DNA of 64,000 bases, from contig NC_018397.1 in assembly GCF_000208865.1 (NCBI RefSeq), positions 3,348,001 through 3,412,000 on the forward strand, given 5' to 3'. Numbering within the stretch: position 1 is the first letter of the stretch; every line of letters starts with the position of its first letter. Position numbers and translations under genes: made by a program. The notes beneath the pieces were generated by a model. That model was not told the DNA's origin. It saw only the letters and a program-made list of their open reading frames with translations, and searched no databases. Shown here one piece after another: positions 37,437 to 49,394 of the stretch. Source of the DNA: Neospora caninum Liverpool. Taxonomy: Eukaryota > Apicomplexa > Conoidasida > Eucoccidiorida > Sarcocystidae.

Positions 37437-40400
37437 TCAGGGGAGAATGCGCCCGAACAGCGGGCGGAAAACAACGCAACGGCGGCAGGAAAATGTCGGG
37501 GCTGCCCGACGGAACGGGTCTACAAGTTTGTTCTCGGGAGGATCAGCAGCCGCACAGGTGTGATTTGCTTGCTGTGATAGTGCTTGCAAAGAGTGGGAAG
37601 GAGTCCAGTTTTTGGCATTCTTTCGTAGTTCGCGCCTGCCGTTCACCACCCACGGCCGAGCCAGCGCGAGAGAAAGCCTCTCGGCGAGACAGAGACGCCT
37701 GTGGGGCGGTCGGAACGCTCGTGTGAATTCCTGACACGCACGCAGCAATCAAAGGCAAGATCAGATAAATGGGCCGAGATGAAAAGCACAGGCAACAGAC
37801 AGACGGAAAGAGGTTTCCAATCCACCCTTCCGCTGCGTCGCTCTTGGCAATCAGACCTAAACCGTGAGCGGCCAGTTGCTGCCTGGCCCACGCGGGAGGC
37901 CTACGGCAGGATTATCGATTGGGGCGTAGCCTGCCTAAATCGACAGAGCAGCAAGCGCCTCACTGGGAGCATGCAAAATCCCTCCCTTTCTGCTTTTCAT
38001 CAAACGCACATCGGCGGTCGCCGCGTATCCTCCCGAACGCAGAGCTCCGGAGCGTCATCTAAATTCGGGCTGCATCGTTGCAACGGACGCCGCTGACTCA
38101 CGTCGCGCGCGGAACGGAGGCTCCCCGCTTCCAATCTGCGCACGAGTGTTTCTCGTCTGTCTCTTTGTGGGCACCCCGACGCCCCACTTTTTTCAGCCTT
38201 CTCCATTCCCGCAACTCTATTGAGGCGGCTGGTGTACCCGGAGACAGAGGCGCCTGCCGCTCGTCGCTCGTCGAGCTGTCCTGGCGACTGAAAAAAGGCT
38301 TTCAGACGTTCTCGTCGCTCCCGAAGAGAGACACTCGGCCCGAGGGAACCGCCTCCCGAGTGCAGGCGGCTGCGGCCCGTGGCTGAAGTCGCTGGAGGTC
38401 CCAGAGGAAGTCCAACAGTGTCGAGAAGGTCAGCTGAAAGCGCGTCCCACATAAAAGGAAACGAAGGCAGCCTCTGCATTTGACAAACAGATCACGTGCA
38501 GAAGACAGACCGAAACAGCCAAACGGAGAACGGCGGGCGGATTTTGAGCCAAGGAAGTTTCGTCGAAAGAAAAGAGATGCAGTTTGCGTGCGGTGTACAG
38601 ACACATGGTTCAGAGATGCAGCACATAGAACAGTGCAGTGCGAAAGCGCATGTGACCATGTCGCGTTCAGGGTTCGGAAACGCTGTGAAAACAGCATGAG
38701 ACGCCGGTTTAAACCGTAGAGCAAGGATAAGAACTGGAAAGCTCAAAGGCAGCAAACAAAGCAGACGAACACGTAGGCAGAGTAGAGAGAGGCAACGCTC
38801 GCAGACCTTACGGCATGCCAAGAAACGGCACAGTCCTCAGACAAAAAAGGGCAACGAATCGACGCAGGCTTCCTCTTCTCAGATCCACGAGGCTCCTCTT
38901 TCCCCGTACGGCGGAGAATGCATGTCACCGCCGCTACAGAAATCGCCGCTCTTAACCTCATTGACCACGCGTCACCAAATTTGCCAGGGTGTGCATCTGT
39001 CTCCGGTGCGTGCGTGAGTTACCGGCTCTGGGCGAAAGCCGAGAGATAGCGTTGATGAGGTGAAGTGTTTCTGCAATATCTTTCAGAAAAGGGAGCATAC
39101 AGATACACAAACGCCAAAATGAGAAAGAGCGTTTCTCCGTATAAGCACGAGACAGAAAACGATTTGTAGCATCTCCCCTTTCACAAGAAAGGCATTCGGA
39201 GGCCGCATCTGAGTAGTAGTTTTCTCTCGCTGGTGATGCGAGCGTTGAACTGTGGGGTCGTTTCAATGCCCATGGCAGAGTCATCCGGTTTAGTTTTATA
39301 TCTACTTCCTATAGCCACCGGCTTCCTCGAATATGCACGACCATGGGGACAAGTGAGTTTCTTGCTACAGAGATTCCAAACCTCCTTTCTCCAATGCCAT
39401 ATTTGGTACCCCGCATGCACCGGTTTTTCGCCTCTTCAGCCCACAAAGGTTCGGAAAAGGCTTCACTCCAAAAGATCCTTTCCCCGGTTTTCTTAGCTTC
39501 CTCTTTCTCCTTCTCACCATCATCAGACGCCGCAGACGCGCTCCGCACTTGGCTCCCCAGAGCGGCGAGAATCTGCCGGAACATCGCCTCGAATGTCTCT
39601 TGTGTGTCTCGCCAAAGCTCCGCTGCATGCGCGTCTTGCAGGAAGGCAGAGGCAAACACCGGCACCTCTCCCAAAGGCTTCTCCGACGCTGCTCGACCAA
39701 CGGGAGAGACGAGGCCGTCGCGAAGTTGGAGAAGGCCGAGGAACGAGAGCAGGAAGAGACGCGCCTGCACACAGTGGCACGGTTTTCGTGAGGCAACACG
39801 CAGGCACCTTGCCCAGCGTTTCGATGCACCAGTCGAAACGGCTCTAGGACGGTCGCCGAGTCTTTCGTATCAAGCCTGCAGCGACGGCGACACTCGGACC
39901 AGTTTTTTCTGTCTAAACCTCCGCAAAGTGTGTCAGGAAGACGAACCGAGATCGTGAGGAGAGAGGCCTCTGCTGCGCACGACGCTATACCCGTGGGAAG
40001 CGTCTCGGTTTGCTGAAAACGGTCCGTTTCGCGGGTCCGTGTCTTTGCTCCTGTTACGCTACAGACCGTCCGTGTCTTGGCTGTCAAACCCTAAATGCTT
40101 GTGTCCCCCGCAAGGCGCGCCATCACCGAGAAACGTCTGAGCATCGAACATCCCCGTGAAGCGAATCGGAAGACTTGCCAGTTCCCTTCTCCTTTTTTAC
40201 ACGTCAAAAGCTCCTACCTGGCCACTCGTGAGCATCGGCACCATGTGGCGCTGTAGCAGAGACTTCGCAACTCCGTTGTGGACCTCTGCGTGTGCTTTCC
40301 ACATCCGTAGCGCGTCCTCCGTCTGCTCCTGGAAAGCACACGAGGACAAAACGCCGTCGTCTCTGGGTTTCAGCAGCCGCCGACTGGGCTGTTTTTGGCA

Positions 40401-43400
40401 CGCAGGGGGCGAGGCCACGGAGGCCGAGATCGCCGCGGCCATTGCGTCCTTTCTCTGTGGTAGACCGCCTCTTTCGACAGCCGCTCTACCGCCGTAACGT
40501 TCGAGCCGTTCCACGTGGTGTGGCTGCGAACGAGGCGAAAGAGGATCTCTGGACGCGCCGCTCGCGACGAAGGCATTCGGAGCGAACTTCCGTTTCTCGC
40601 GGCGTCACTCACGTCGATGTGCGGTTCAACTCCTGGCGCACTCTGTGGCGGAGTCCTTTAGGATGGAAAGTCGTGTTACCTCGCCGCTGCAAGAGGACAT
40701 CTTTCTCGCGGTGTGCATACGACGGTTCTGTTTAAGTCGCAGCAAAGCGGAAGCGAAAATGGAGCCGCGGACCAAGAGTGACGGGGAACGCGCTTCTCCC
40801 TGTTCCCGTTTTCCAGGGTTGCAGCCCAAAAGGCATGTGTTTACGACCCGCGCGCGCACTAAAAAGGTGCCAGATCGTGTGGACTCTACGTTACGCAGCT
40901 GGCGTGTGCCGCAGTTTGGTCTCACCGTGCTCTCTGCCCAGGATTCACGGCCCGGAAGGCCAGCGCCTGCAGTCTTCAACTCTTGCGTGTGGCTGAACGT
41001 CCCTCGGGAAAGCGCGCCGAGAAGCAGTCCGAGCGACGCAGCCGGAAGGTTAACAACCAAAGGGGAACACACATTGGCGGCGACTTCAAAGAAACGGGAC
41101 ATCTCCATGGAGGCCAGGCCTCGCGAGGGCGAGAACGGCGAAGACGCGAACGCCGTCGCGTCGGGCCTCGAATCCGAGGCGGCTGCCGAAGGCGAAGGAC
41201 GCTCCGTGCAAGGGTCGAGCGACGGTTTAGCTGGCGACGCTGCGTGGGGCATGCAGGCGCTGTGCCGGTGGACCTGACGAGGACGGAAACGGCAAGGTCA
41301 CTTGAGTTAGAGACGCCGCGCGCGAAAACATTTAAGTATCAGCTGGGCTGTCTATCTAGGTATGTGCCACACTGGGAGCCTTCGGGTGTCACGCAATCCG
41401 TGACGGAGCACAGTGGGACGTGTCTCTGAGAAGAAAGGATTCACGGGAGCGCGGCGACTGCCAGCAAAAGAGACATTGACAAGCGACAGACTGTGCCGAG
41501 GCATCACGAACCGAAAACGGAGAGAGTGCAGCTGCCGGCTCTTGGCACTGCTTGTTAATGGTCTGCTAGGATCAATTCCTACACACACACACGTCGCGTG
41601 GAGTAATCGTGTATACTCTCCTCGGCAACCCTGTGCAACGGGCGCCTACGCCTCTGTTCTCAGCGTGCCGAGACAGGACGGCGGCCGCCTCCTCCGAGGT
41701 AGCACCGGGGAGGATAAAACGAGAGCGGTCAGCAGGCACAGTGTCCAGCTCGTGCGTCCATCTGATCTCCCAAGACACCCAAGGGGGCGCCGTGTGCGCT
41801 AGAGAGCAGCCGCCTAGATGCTCGAAGACTGGCGCTTACCGCCTCGACAGCTTGTGTCACTCGAGCCACCAACAACGCAGCTTGTTCTCCAGGAGTCTTG
41901 TCCTTTTCTTCACGTGCTTCTTGAACGAGAGACTGGAGTCGCGCCGCCGCCAGAGACGGCAAACTGTCCGAGAAGAAGACGAGCGACGAAGGGTTTCTCA
42001 CTTCCTTCGCGATTTCTTTCGTCCCGTAGCACGCCGACAAGAGAAGAAGGTCTCCGACGCTCATCCAGTCCTCCTCACCTTCGGGAGGCGCCCCCTGACG
42101 TCGGCTGTTTCCCGAGAGGTTTCCGGCGCATCGACGGCGTCTCTCCAGCTCGGCGACAATCGCGTCAAAGAGCGGCATCGGACGCGAGCCATCAGGGTGA
42201 CACGGCGGATTGGCCGCGCCGTTTTCCTGAGACAAGCAACCCCCTGAGTCACCCCTCGCGTCACTGGCGTGTGCACAGGCTCCTGGTGTACCTACGCCGG
42301 GCTGCAGCTCCTCGCCCACTTCTGGGTTCGCCACGCTTTCCCCGCGGTTCAGCGAAGCGTTGCTCTCGTTGGTGCTCCTTTCCCTACTCTTTGCGGGACT
42401 TTTCTCTCCCTCCGACCAGCTCGTCTGCTCTTCTGCCTTTTTCGACGGTTCTCGCACGAGCCGCGCCGCCAGCTGTGCTGCGAGGAACGAAGCGGGGGAC
42501 GCCGTCACAACGGGCGTGGCGGCAGGGGCAGCCGAAATCGGAGGTGGAGGCGATTCGACCGACAAGGTAGGCAGAAGACCGACTTGAGAAAGGATTTTCA
42601 AAAGCTGAAGGAGACAGGGCTTCGGAAGCTCTGGTAGGAGCGGGAGCAGAACGTCATACAGCTTCCCGCAATCTGCGTCAGACTGCCGAAGAAAGACTGA
42701 CGCCAGCTGGAGCACCCCTCCCTCGTCCTGGAGCTCGTCGAGAAGCCCACGCCTACCTGCCGCTTCCCGCCCATCCACAGCAAGTTCCGGCCTCACAGAC
42801 TCTCCATTTCCGAGCGCATGCGATGTCCCCCCTGCGCCGAGATACGAAGTGAAGGGAGACGGAGCCGCCTGAAGAGAGGCCCCCCCTTCTGCCTGCGGAG
42901 TGGACGAAGCGACAGCCTGCGCTTCGGGAAGACGCGACGTGGTAGCTAAGAGAGCAAACGGAGAGTTAGGCGGAACATGCGGATACGCTGTCTGTACACG
43001 AGATGGGGCAGCAGCCTCTTGAGCCGTTTCCGCCGGTGTTTCTGAGAATGAAGAGGAGGCTGGAGTCCATTTTGGCTGTGGCTCTGCTCTCGAAGCTGAG
43101 GTACCTTCAGCTCTACACGGCATTGACGTCCGTTCGAAACCTGTGTGTCCTTTCCCCACGGGCGTGGCCGCCCGCACAGTTGCACTGGTGTACAGACACT
43201 CCAGGAACTCCACCAAAGGACCTCCAAGGGCGTCCAGAAGGCTTTCGGTTCGTTTCCACGCGTTTCCCTCCCCAGCTGCACTTTCGTCTACTCGCGTCCG
43301 GCGGATTCTGGAACCAACAAGTGGACTTTCGGTGTGCTTTCTACTGAGGTTGTCGTGCTGGCCTCGGGTAAATTCGACATCAAGCGGCCTGTGGGATACA

Positions 43401-45484
43401 GCGTTTCCATTCATCATTTCCATCTTCCGAGCGTTTTGCTGCAGATACACGGCAGCCCGCAGCGGCTCTTTCAGGTATCGAACAAGTTGCTGCGTAAATC
43501 CGTTGTGTCCCAGCTGTGCGTCTTCCTCCACAGCTTGACGCGCAGCCTGAAATACCTGCGTCTGAAGAGCGACAAAGCTTCTTCGAAGATTCTCGTGCGC
43601 TTCCCGGACGCGCCCGCTGTCCCCCCCTCGTCTCACGGTGCGTGAGTGTCCATTCAGTTCTCCCCGACCAGAAAACAGCTCTGTCTTCTGCTTCGCATCC
43701 ACGCCGCTCGCCTCGGTCTTTGTCGAGGCCGAGAGCCTTTGCTGGAGAAGTTCCGATGCAACGACGCAGTCCGCGAGACTCGGAAGGAGAGCTGCGTGGC
43801 ATGCGACGAGAGCGCTGAGGGATGGTGCAGTTTCCTGGGCCTTGGCGTCTCCGGCCAGGCGCCGGCGCAGTCGAGTGTGCTCCGTTTCTAATTGACGAAC
43901 CACGCCTGTCAGGCTCTGTTCCAGAGCCGGCAGGAGGGAAGAATGCAGAGCCTGGCGGGCAAGCACGGCGCGCAAAGTTCTGGAGAGGAACTGCAGACGG
44001 GACACGAGGTGCTCTTGTCGTTCGAAACTCTCATCAGTCGGGGCGGAATATTCGTCTATAAGACGGCGAGCGATAGCTCCCTGAAGAGCCCTTTCCAGGG
44101 CCGTGGTGTGGCAGTCTCCTTTTCCCTGAGGCGTGCTAGACAGGGCTTGGAGGAGCTGTGCCGGCGACACAGGGAGTCGCTCTCCGTCGCCGTTTTTCAG
44201 AGTCGACAGCAGTCCTAGAGTTGCCATGTTTCGGAGTTTGGAACCGCCAGGAACATCCCTCAGAACACCACGCCGATCCAGCGTACAGACTATGATGTAG
44301 AAGTTGACGAGGCGAGGCAGGCCCCAAGCCTGTTCGACCTGACTGCATGCGAGACGTAACTCTTCACTCTGTGAGGGAGAGAGTGAAGCCGTGACGGATG
44401 GAAAGGAGGGCGAAGACGAGGGAGAACAGGCTGCGGGAGGCTCAGACTGATCTGCATGATTTTCTCCATCAGAGACGAGTTTTTCGACGCACGTGCGGAG
44501 TGGGCGGAGAGACGGCGAGTCGAGAGCGACTTCGACAAGAGCGCGGACAAAGTGCGACAAAAGAGGCGGAGGAAGGGGAAGACGAAGGACTGGAAGGGTG
44601 GCGATATCGACGAAGCCTTTGGTGTCACAGAGCCGAAGGCCCTCTTCACTGGCAACGAGGAACTCAATCACATTTTGTCGGTTCGCCTTCTTTCCCCAGA
44701 GTCCGTGGCCAACAGCTTCTGGACGGGTCCCGTCGCCGAGGCCTTCCTCTTCGTGTGCATGCGCGTCTTTCTGTTCACTTGCTCCGACGTGTGGAATCGC
44801 GTACAGCAGAGCCCGATAGCGCTCCAGAATCGCCCCGTAGACCTCCCTCTCCTTTCGCTCTTCAGCGGCTCCATCCTGCGTGTCAGGCAATCCCGCAGGC
44901 TGTCGCTTACCGGGAAACGAGAAAGGCGGTCCCTCTCGAAATGCAGAGAGTTCAGACGTTTCTCCCGGTCCGAGAGACGAAGCGGGTTCGGGCGCTGCTG
45001 GAAAAGGAGGCTGCCTCAGAACGGACGCGTGCGGCGTGGCTGCGTGGCTGAGAGGGCGAGAAGCCACGTCAAGAAAAACAGAAAAGCGGCCGGGGCGAAA
45101 AGGCAGTCGCTGCCGGCACGACGGCTGTTCAAGTTCCGGCGAAAGGGACGGACAGGAAGAACTAGGGGAGCGCGAGAAGGAGGAAGGCAACGCAAATGAC
45201 GAGCAAGAAGGAGACACGGAGACCTGACGAATAGACGAGCGGACAGCCGAGTGATCGATCAGTGAAAGGGACGGGGGCGTCTTCCCGCCGTGAACTTGCA
45301 CAGGTGAGAGGAACTGGCCCGAAAGTCTCGTCCCCTGTCTTCCATATCGGAAAATGAGAGAGTCAGAAGTCGCCCCTCGACGCGCGTCGCTGTGGAGGCT
45401 CCGGGAAGGCTGCCGCACCGCTCTCCAGCAGGAAGCAGATCCTGGCGGCGGCCCCGCCCGCCGAAGATGCCCCGATGCACTCAT
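37437..45484 (-). CDS. Large helical-repeat protein, predicted mitochondrial, about 1834-1853 aa
   Basis: Well-supported exons: 45484-41840 (1215 codons), 41273-40926, 40523-40218 and an exon from 39764, all phase 0. Probable further exons are 39764-39410, an optional 39079-39023, then 38996-38812, 38473-38102 and 37730-37437; phases agree. If the 39410 donor is not used, the protein ends at 39309. The first 60 residues are rich in Arg, Ser, Ala and Gly and nearly free of acidic residues, as in mitochondrial presequences. Downstream, Leu/Ala-rich amphipathic helices recur (for example LPPPLLSHFVRALVEVAL and VLLPLLPELPKPCLLQLLK), separated by disordered loops. This resembles the heptatricopeptide/FAST-type helical arrays of apicomplexan organellar RNA-binding proteins, which often act in mitochondrial rRNA or ribosome biogenesis. 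I see no C-terminal RAP domain, so the role is inferred and may be wrong. The gene itself is secure; the 3' exons are moderate. Confidence 0.7.
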
Positions 45485-46975
45485 CGAGGACCGTTTCCTC
45501 CAGATGTCGACTGGAGCGTTCGTTTAACAGGTTTCCTCGCGTCCGAGTCCCAAAAACTTTGGAGAGAGGGGAGAGTCACGAAGCACCCAAGGCCAAAGAC
45601 CCCGGGATCTGCGCCCGCGTGGCTCCAGGGAGTCCGCAGTTTGACGGCAGCTTTCCACGGGCGACAGCCTGCACACGAGAAACGGTGTGAACGAGTCGCA
45701 AAGAGAAAGAACTAAAGAACTGACTCTCGCTATCTCTGGGGGAGAACCTTATTGCTCGAAGCCCCAGCAAAGCCGCGCGACGGTGGGTCATTAGCGAAAA
45801 AGGCTGAGAAGGGAGACAAGGAGTGAGAGCACGACCAAAGAACAAGTAGAAAACTTGATACGCTGCGGCGCATATCGGCAGACGTCTTTAAAATATGTCA
45901 TCCCGAAGGGTAGCCGATTTCACCGTCTTGCCGCGCTCTACGTTGCGAGAAAAGACACATGTCACAAATGTGTGCATGCGGTTGGCCGGAGACAGCACTG
46001 CGACGTCAACGGCGTCGACGGCAGTCTGCTCAAACTGCCGAAACTTTCACGAGTCGAGAATTCCGTTTGAGCACGCGTTCGTGTCCTGGAACCGCGCAAC
46101 ACAGATGCGAGATGCTGGCTAGGTGACGGCGTTCGCTGGACCGACAAAGGGAGATTAGCGATTCGTGCAAGTAGTCTTAATTAGCGATTCGTGCAAGTAG
46201 TCTTAGACTGGCGTTGCAACACGCAAATCCCAAACTGGACCAGAAGTTCGATTTTCCTGAATCCAGTGTAGGTGACGCGCAGGAGGGCAAAGCGACCAGT
46301 TATCCTAGAGAGGAAAATGCGCGGTTCTATTCTGTCGACAATAAACAAGCATGGGAGAACTCGACTTGTCACCAATGCCGCGTCTGTACTCTAAGGTGTG
46401 AAGACAACGGTGCCGTCTCGTCGGAAACCGGACCAGAGATTCTGTTGCGGACAGCTCACGTGTCACATACTCTCGGGTCTTAACCAAATAGAGTGTCGCT
46501 TTTGAGCGAGGTCAGAGGAAGGAATTCATCAACAGTCCAGAGTCAGGGGAAAGGCACCGAAGTTGTTGCTCGTGCACTCTACGGCAAGTGCATTGCCTCT
46601 ATTGAGTCAGGCTGTAACTGTTGTCTGTTCATAAACTTTGCAAGGCAATTCCGTTTCAACTCAATACGGTAGCGTGTGCGCGCGTTCGTTCGACAGGCGC
46701 GACTTCAGCAACTCTTGCATCTCCTCTGAAGTTTTAACAGGAGTGTAATAAGGGGTCCCCAGCCGAGGACTGTTTTTTTTAACGGTAGAAACTTTCAAGA
46801 GAAAACCCCAATCGGAAAGAATATGAGTGCAGGTACTTCGAAACCGTTTCGAGAGTGGTTGAGACAGTATCCTCGCTTTCTTCAGTAATTGCTTGCGCTG
46901 AGGTAGAATTTCAGTCGCATCTTCTTCCGGCTTTGGGCGGGAGATATCATCAGAAACAGAGAGCGGGGTATCTCC
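45485..46975. other. Intergenic region, no gene seen
   Basis: It separates the start of the helical-repeat gene (45484) from the 3' end of the minus-strand gene at 46976. Only short ORFs without coding character occur. It contains a 26-bp tandem duplication. Confidence 0.5.
46154..46205. repeat. 26-bp perfect tandem duplication
   Basis: Two identical adjacent copies of a 26-bp unit beginning ATTAGCGATTCGTGCAAGTA in intergenic DNA. No inverted repeat or ORF is associated, so it looks like a simple recent duplication. Confidence 0.95.
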
Positions 46976-49394
46976 TCAGCGGCCGTTTTCAGCTGTGGTT
47001 TCCTTCGGAGCTAACAACCCCTTTACGGTACGTTTCTGTGGTCTCTGCAAACCGGTCCAGCAGATTTCCGTCGACCTGCTGGTTTCTAGCAGAAGGCGCC
47101 GACAAGTCGTTGTAACTCTTGAATGAACAAAGAAACCAGAGAAAATTTCCCGGTGGTTCACAAATTTCATCACGGACCCACGACCACGAAGCTCAGTACA
47201 CGACACCAAAAGCCATAGCTTCGTATTCAACACGGTATTTCCTGCAGCAGGGGTCTCGCCCATGAGAAAAGACATTCCTGCGAGAATAGAAGCTGAATCA
47301 CTTGCCTTGACAAATGACGCGAGATACGTTCCGCGTGCCGAGGTGGACCTAGCAGCATCGCTCTGTTCTGTAAAGCTGCATGTGCACTGAGGCACGCGCG
47401 GGAGTCTCCCGCGACTTGTAAGGGAGAGCGCACCAGTCTACCGGAGATTCTCGTCGAAGGAAGCAACGGAGGCCCCCGGGTTCCGTCGGTATACGGCCAA
47501 TCCGGACCAAAATGCAGTCGGAGTTTCCGTGCACGTTTCTCAGCCCACGAGTCGTCGCTATTTTCGAGAGCCTTGGCACTTCCTACAGACAGGAAGCGAA
47601 GAGAACCCTTCGAAGGCGGCGTAAAGTTCATACTCTTCCACATTCACATGCTCGATCGCGTTTCTCAGTGGAGATGTGTGCATTTCCATTCTCCGACGAG
47701 AACCCCTGTCCTCTGGGAAAACACCAAGAACCCTGTTGTGTTAACTCACTTGAGGATTCGTTGTCACCCCTAGGGAGTCTCTCCCTTTGCACCCCTGAGC
47801 CCAAACCTGGTGGCGCCACAGTCTCCACGAAATCGTTGGAGGGTTGGCGACGCTCCTCTGTCCTCCGTGTTTTGGCGGTCGCTGGTTCTCCGCGCTGTTC
47901 ATGACGTCTTGCCGTCAGTATTTTCCTCCACGTCTGAGAAGTCTTCTCCGCCACCAAACCATTCTCAAGCATCCGCAGTAGATACCTTCATCTGCCACTT
48001 GGTCCACACCACAGGGTTCCCGTTTGTTGCCGGTCTTTTCTCCCGTCTTCGCCCTCCCCCGCAGATCCCTTCTTTCCACTTCGGCTGAAGACGTGTCCGG
48101 CCTGGAGGGCTGCAATGGACGGCGGCACCGCACTCAACGCTGTCGGGTAGCCAAGTCCAGAGGCATCCCTGAGGACAGAGCCTCCTCCTAAGACCAGCAC
48201 AGGCTGTCCTGAAGCTGCTTCAGCGACCGGCGTCGATCCCATCCCAGGCACGGCGAGCACCACTCCTTGAGGCAGCTGCAAATTCACGTGGCCCCCAGAC
48301 GACACCATCATTCCAGGGGATCCCCCCTGAATCGCTACTTTAGGTGACCCGACCACAGTCATGGCCGCTGTGGCAGAACCGCCAACGGGGTAGCAACAAG
48401 AGACAGGCTGGCCCTGGCGTAGAGCAGGCCAAAGAACTTGGGGCTGCAGCTGCGGAAAAGCTGTCGGCATGGCTCCAGTCTGAGCAAGAGGAACGGTCGC
48501 CGCAGCGCCGGAACCGCCGTACAGCGCCGAGGCGCCTGGTGGGTAAGAAACTGCGGGGGACTGGAGAATTAACATTTGAGGCTCGGAGGCGGAGGGCCGA
48601 TGGCACGAACCGTGTGGTAGAGATACTGCTGGCTCGGCCGGGCGAAGACACGAGGAGCAAACCGGGGCAGCAGCTGTAATTTGTGGGGTGCCAGGGGCCA
48701 GCGTCACAGGCGGGGAGTGAACCTGGACGGGCGCCTGGTGAAGCTGTGGCTGAAACACGAAGGGAGTCTGACACGGCGATTGCACAGCGGTCTGTGGGAT
48801 GTTTGCGGGAATCAGTCGCATCCCTGACTGGAGGCTCATCGGCGGCTGTGTCAACCCCGCGGGTTGGACGCCTTGCTGGAGGCCGGTCGCCTGGACACAG
48901 CCCTGGTGGAGAGTCGGCTGAAGTGCGACTTGCGGCTGTCCTGGCCGAACCACAAACTGTTGCGTGGGAGACGCCTGCTGGACGAACACCGCAGACTGAC
49001 AATCGCCGGGAAGGAAGACAGGCGAAGGGGAACTCTGCACGGCCATCGTTGCGCAGCCTGTGTTTGGTTGGGGGGTGAATGTGGCATTCTGGGGCTGGGC
49101 GAAGTAACCGGGGTTGCCGGCAACGGAGAGGAATGAACTCGCGCCGCCTGCTATGTTGTGCAGGTGTCCACTCTGCGTCAGCATGATCGATGGCGTTGAA
49201 AAGCCTCTATATCCATCGAAGGTCGACGAAAGCGAGAGGGTCTCTCCGGTGGCATCCACAGGCGACGCTCCACTTTGAGGGCTCGAGGCGCCGCCGCTCT
49301 CCTGATCCTCACATAATTCTGCATCCAACTTCCGCTCGCGGTGTCGCCGGTGGTGACGACTCGGCGGCGGGCAGTAGGCCTCATCGAGGTTCAT
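46976..49394 (-). CDS. Unknown Pro/Gln/Gly/Val-rich protein, several exons
   Basis: The secure part is the exon opening with ATG 49394 (MNLDEAYCPPPS), just after a strong pyrimidine-tract acceptor, so a 5'UTR intron is likely. It runs open to about 48.0 kb. The translation is about 450 residues of low complexity rich in Gln, Pro, Val, Ala and Gly (for example VQPAGLTQPPMSLQSG) with no recognised domain; such composition is typical of transcription or RNA-granule proteins, but that is only suggestive. Candidate downstream exons 47933-47634, 47582-47442 and 47386-46976 join each other in phase 0 through introns of only 51 and 55 nt and end in TGA. The junction between the first exon and 47933 could not be fixed, so the 3' exons might belong to another gene. 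Confidence 0.5.

Noticed and set aside
41609..45199. Many medium plus-strand ORFs opposite the helical-repeat gene.
   Set aside because: They are antisense shadows of a 1215-codon exon that has matching splice sites and a coherent protein.
47608..47633. A 26-nt intron between 47634 and 47607 in the Pro/Gln-rich gene.
   Set aside because: A better acceptor at 47583 gives a 51-nt intron and keeps phase 0 with the following exon.
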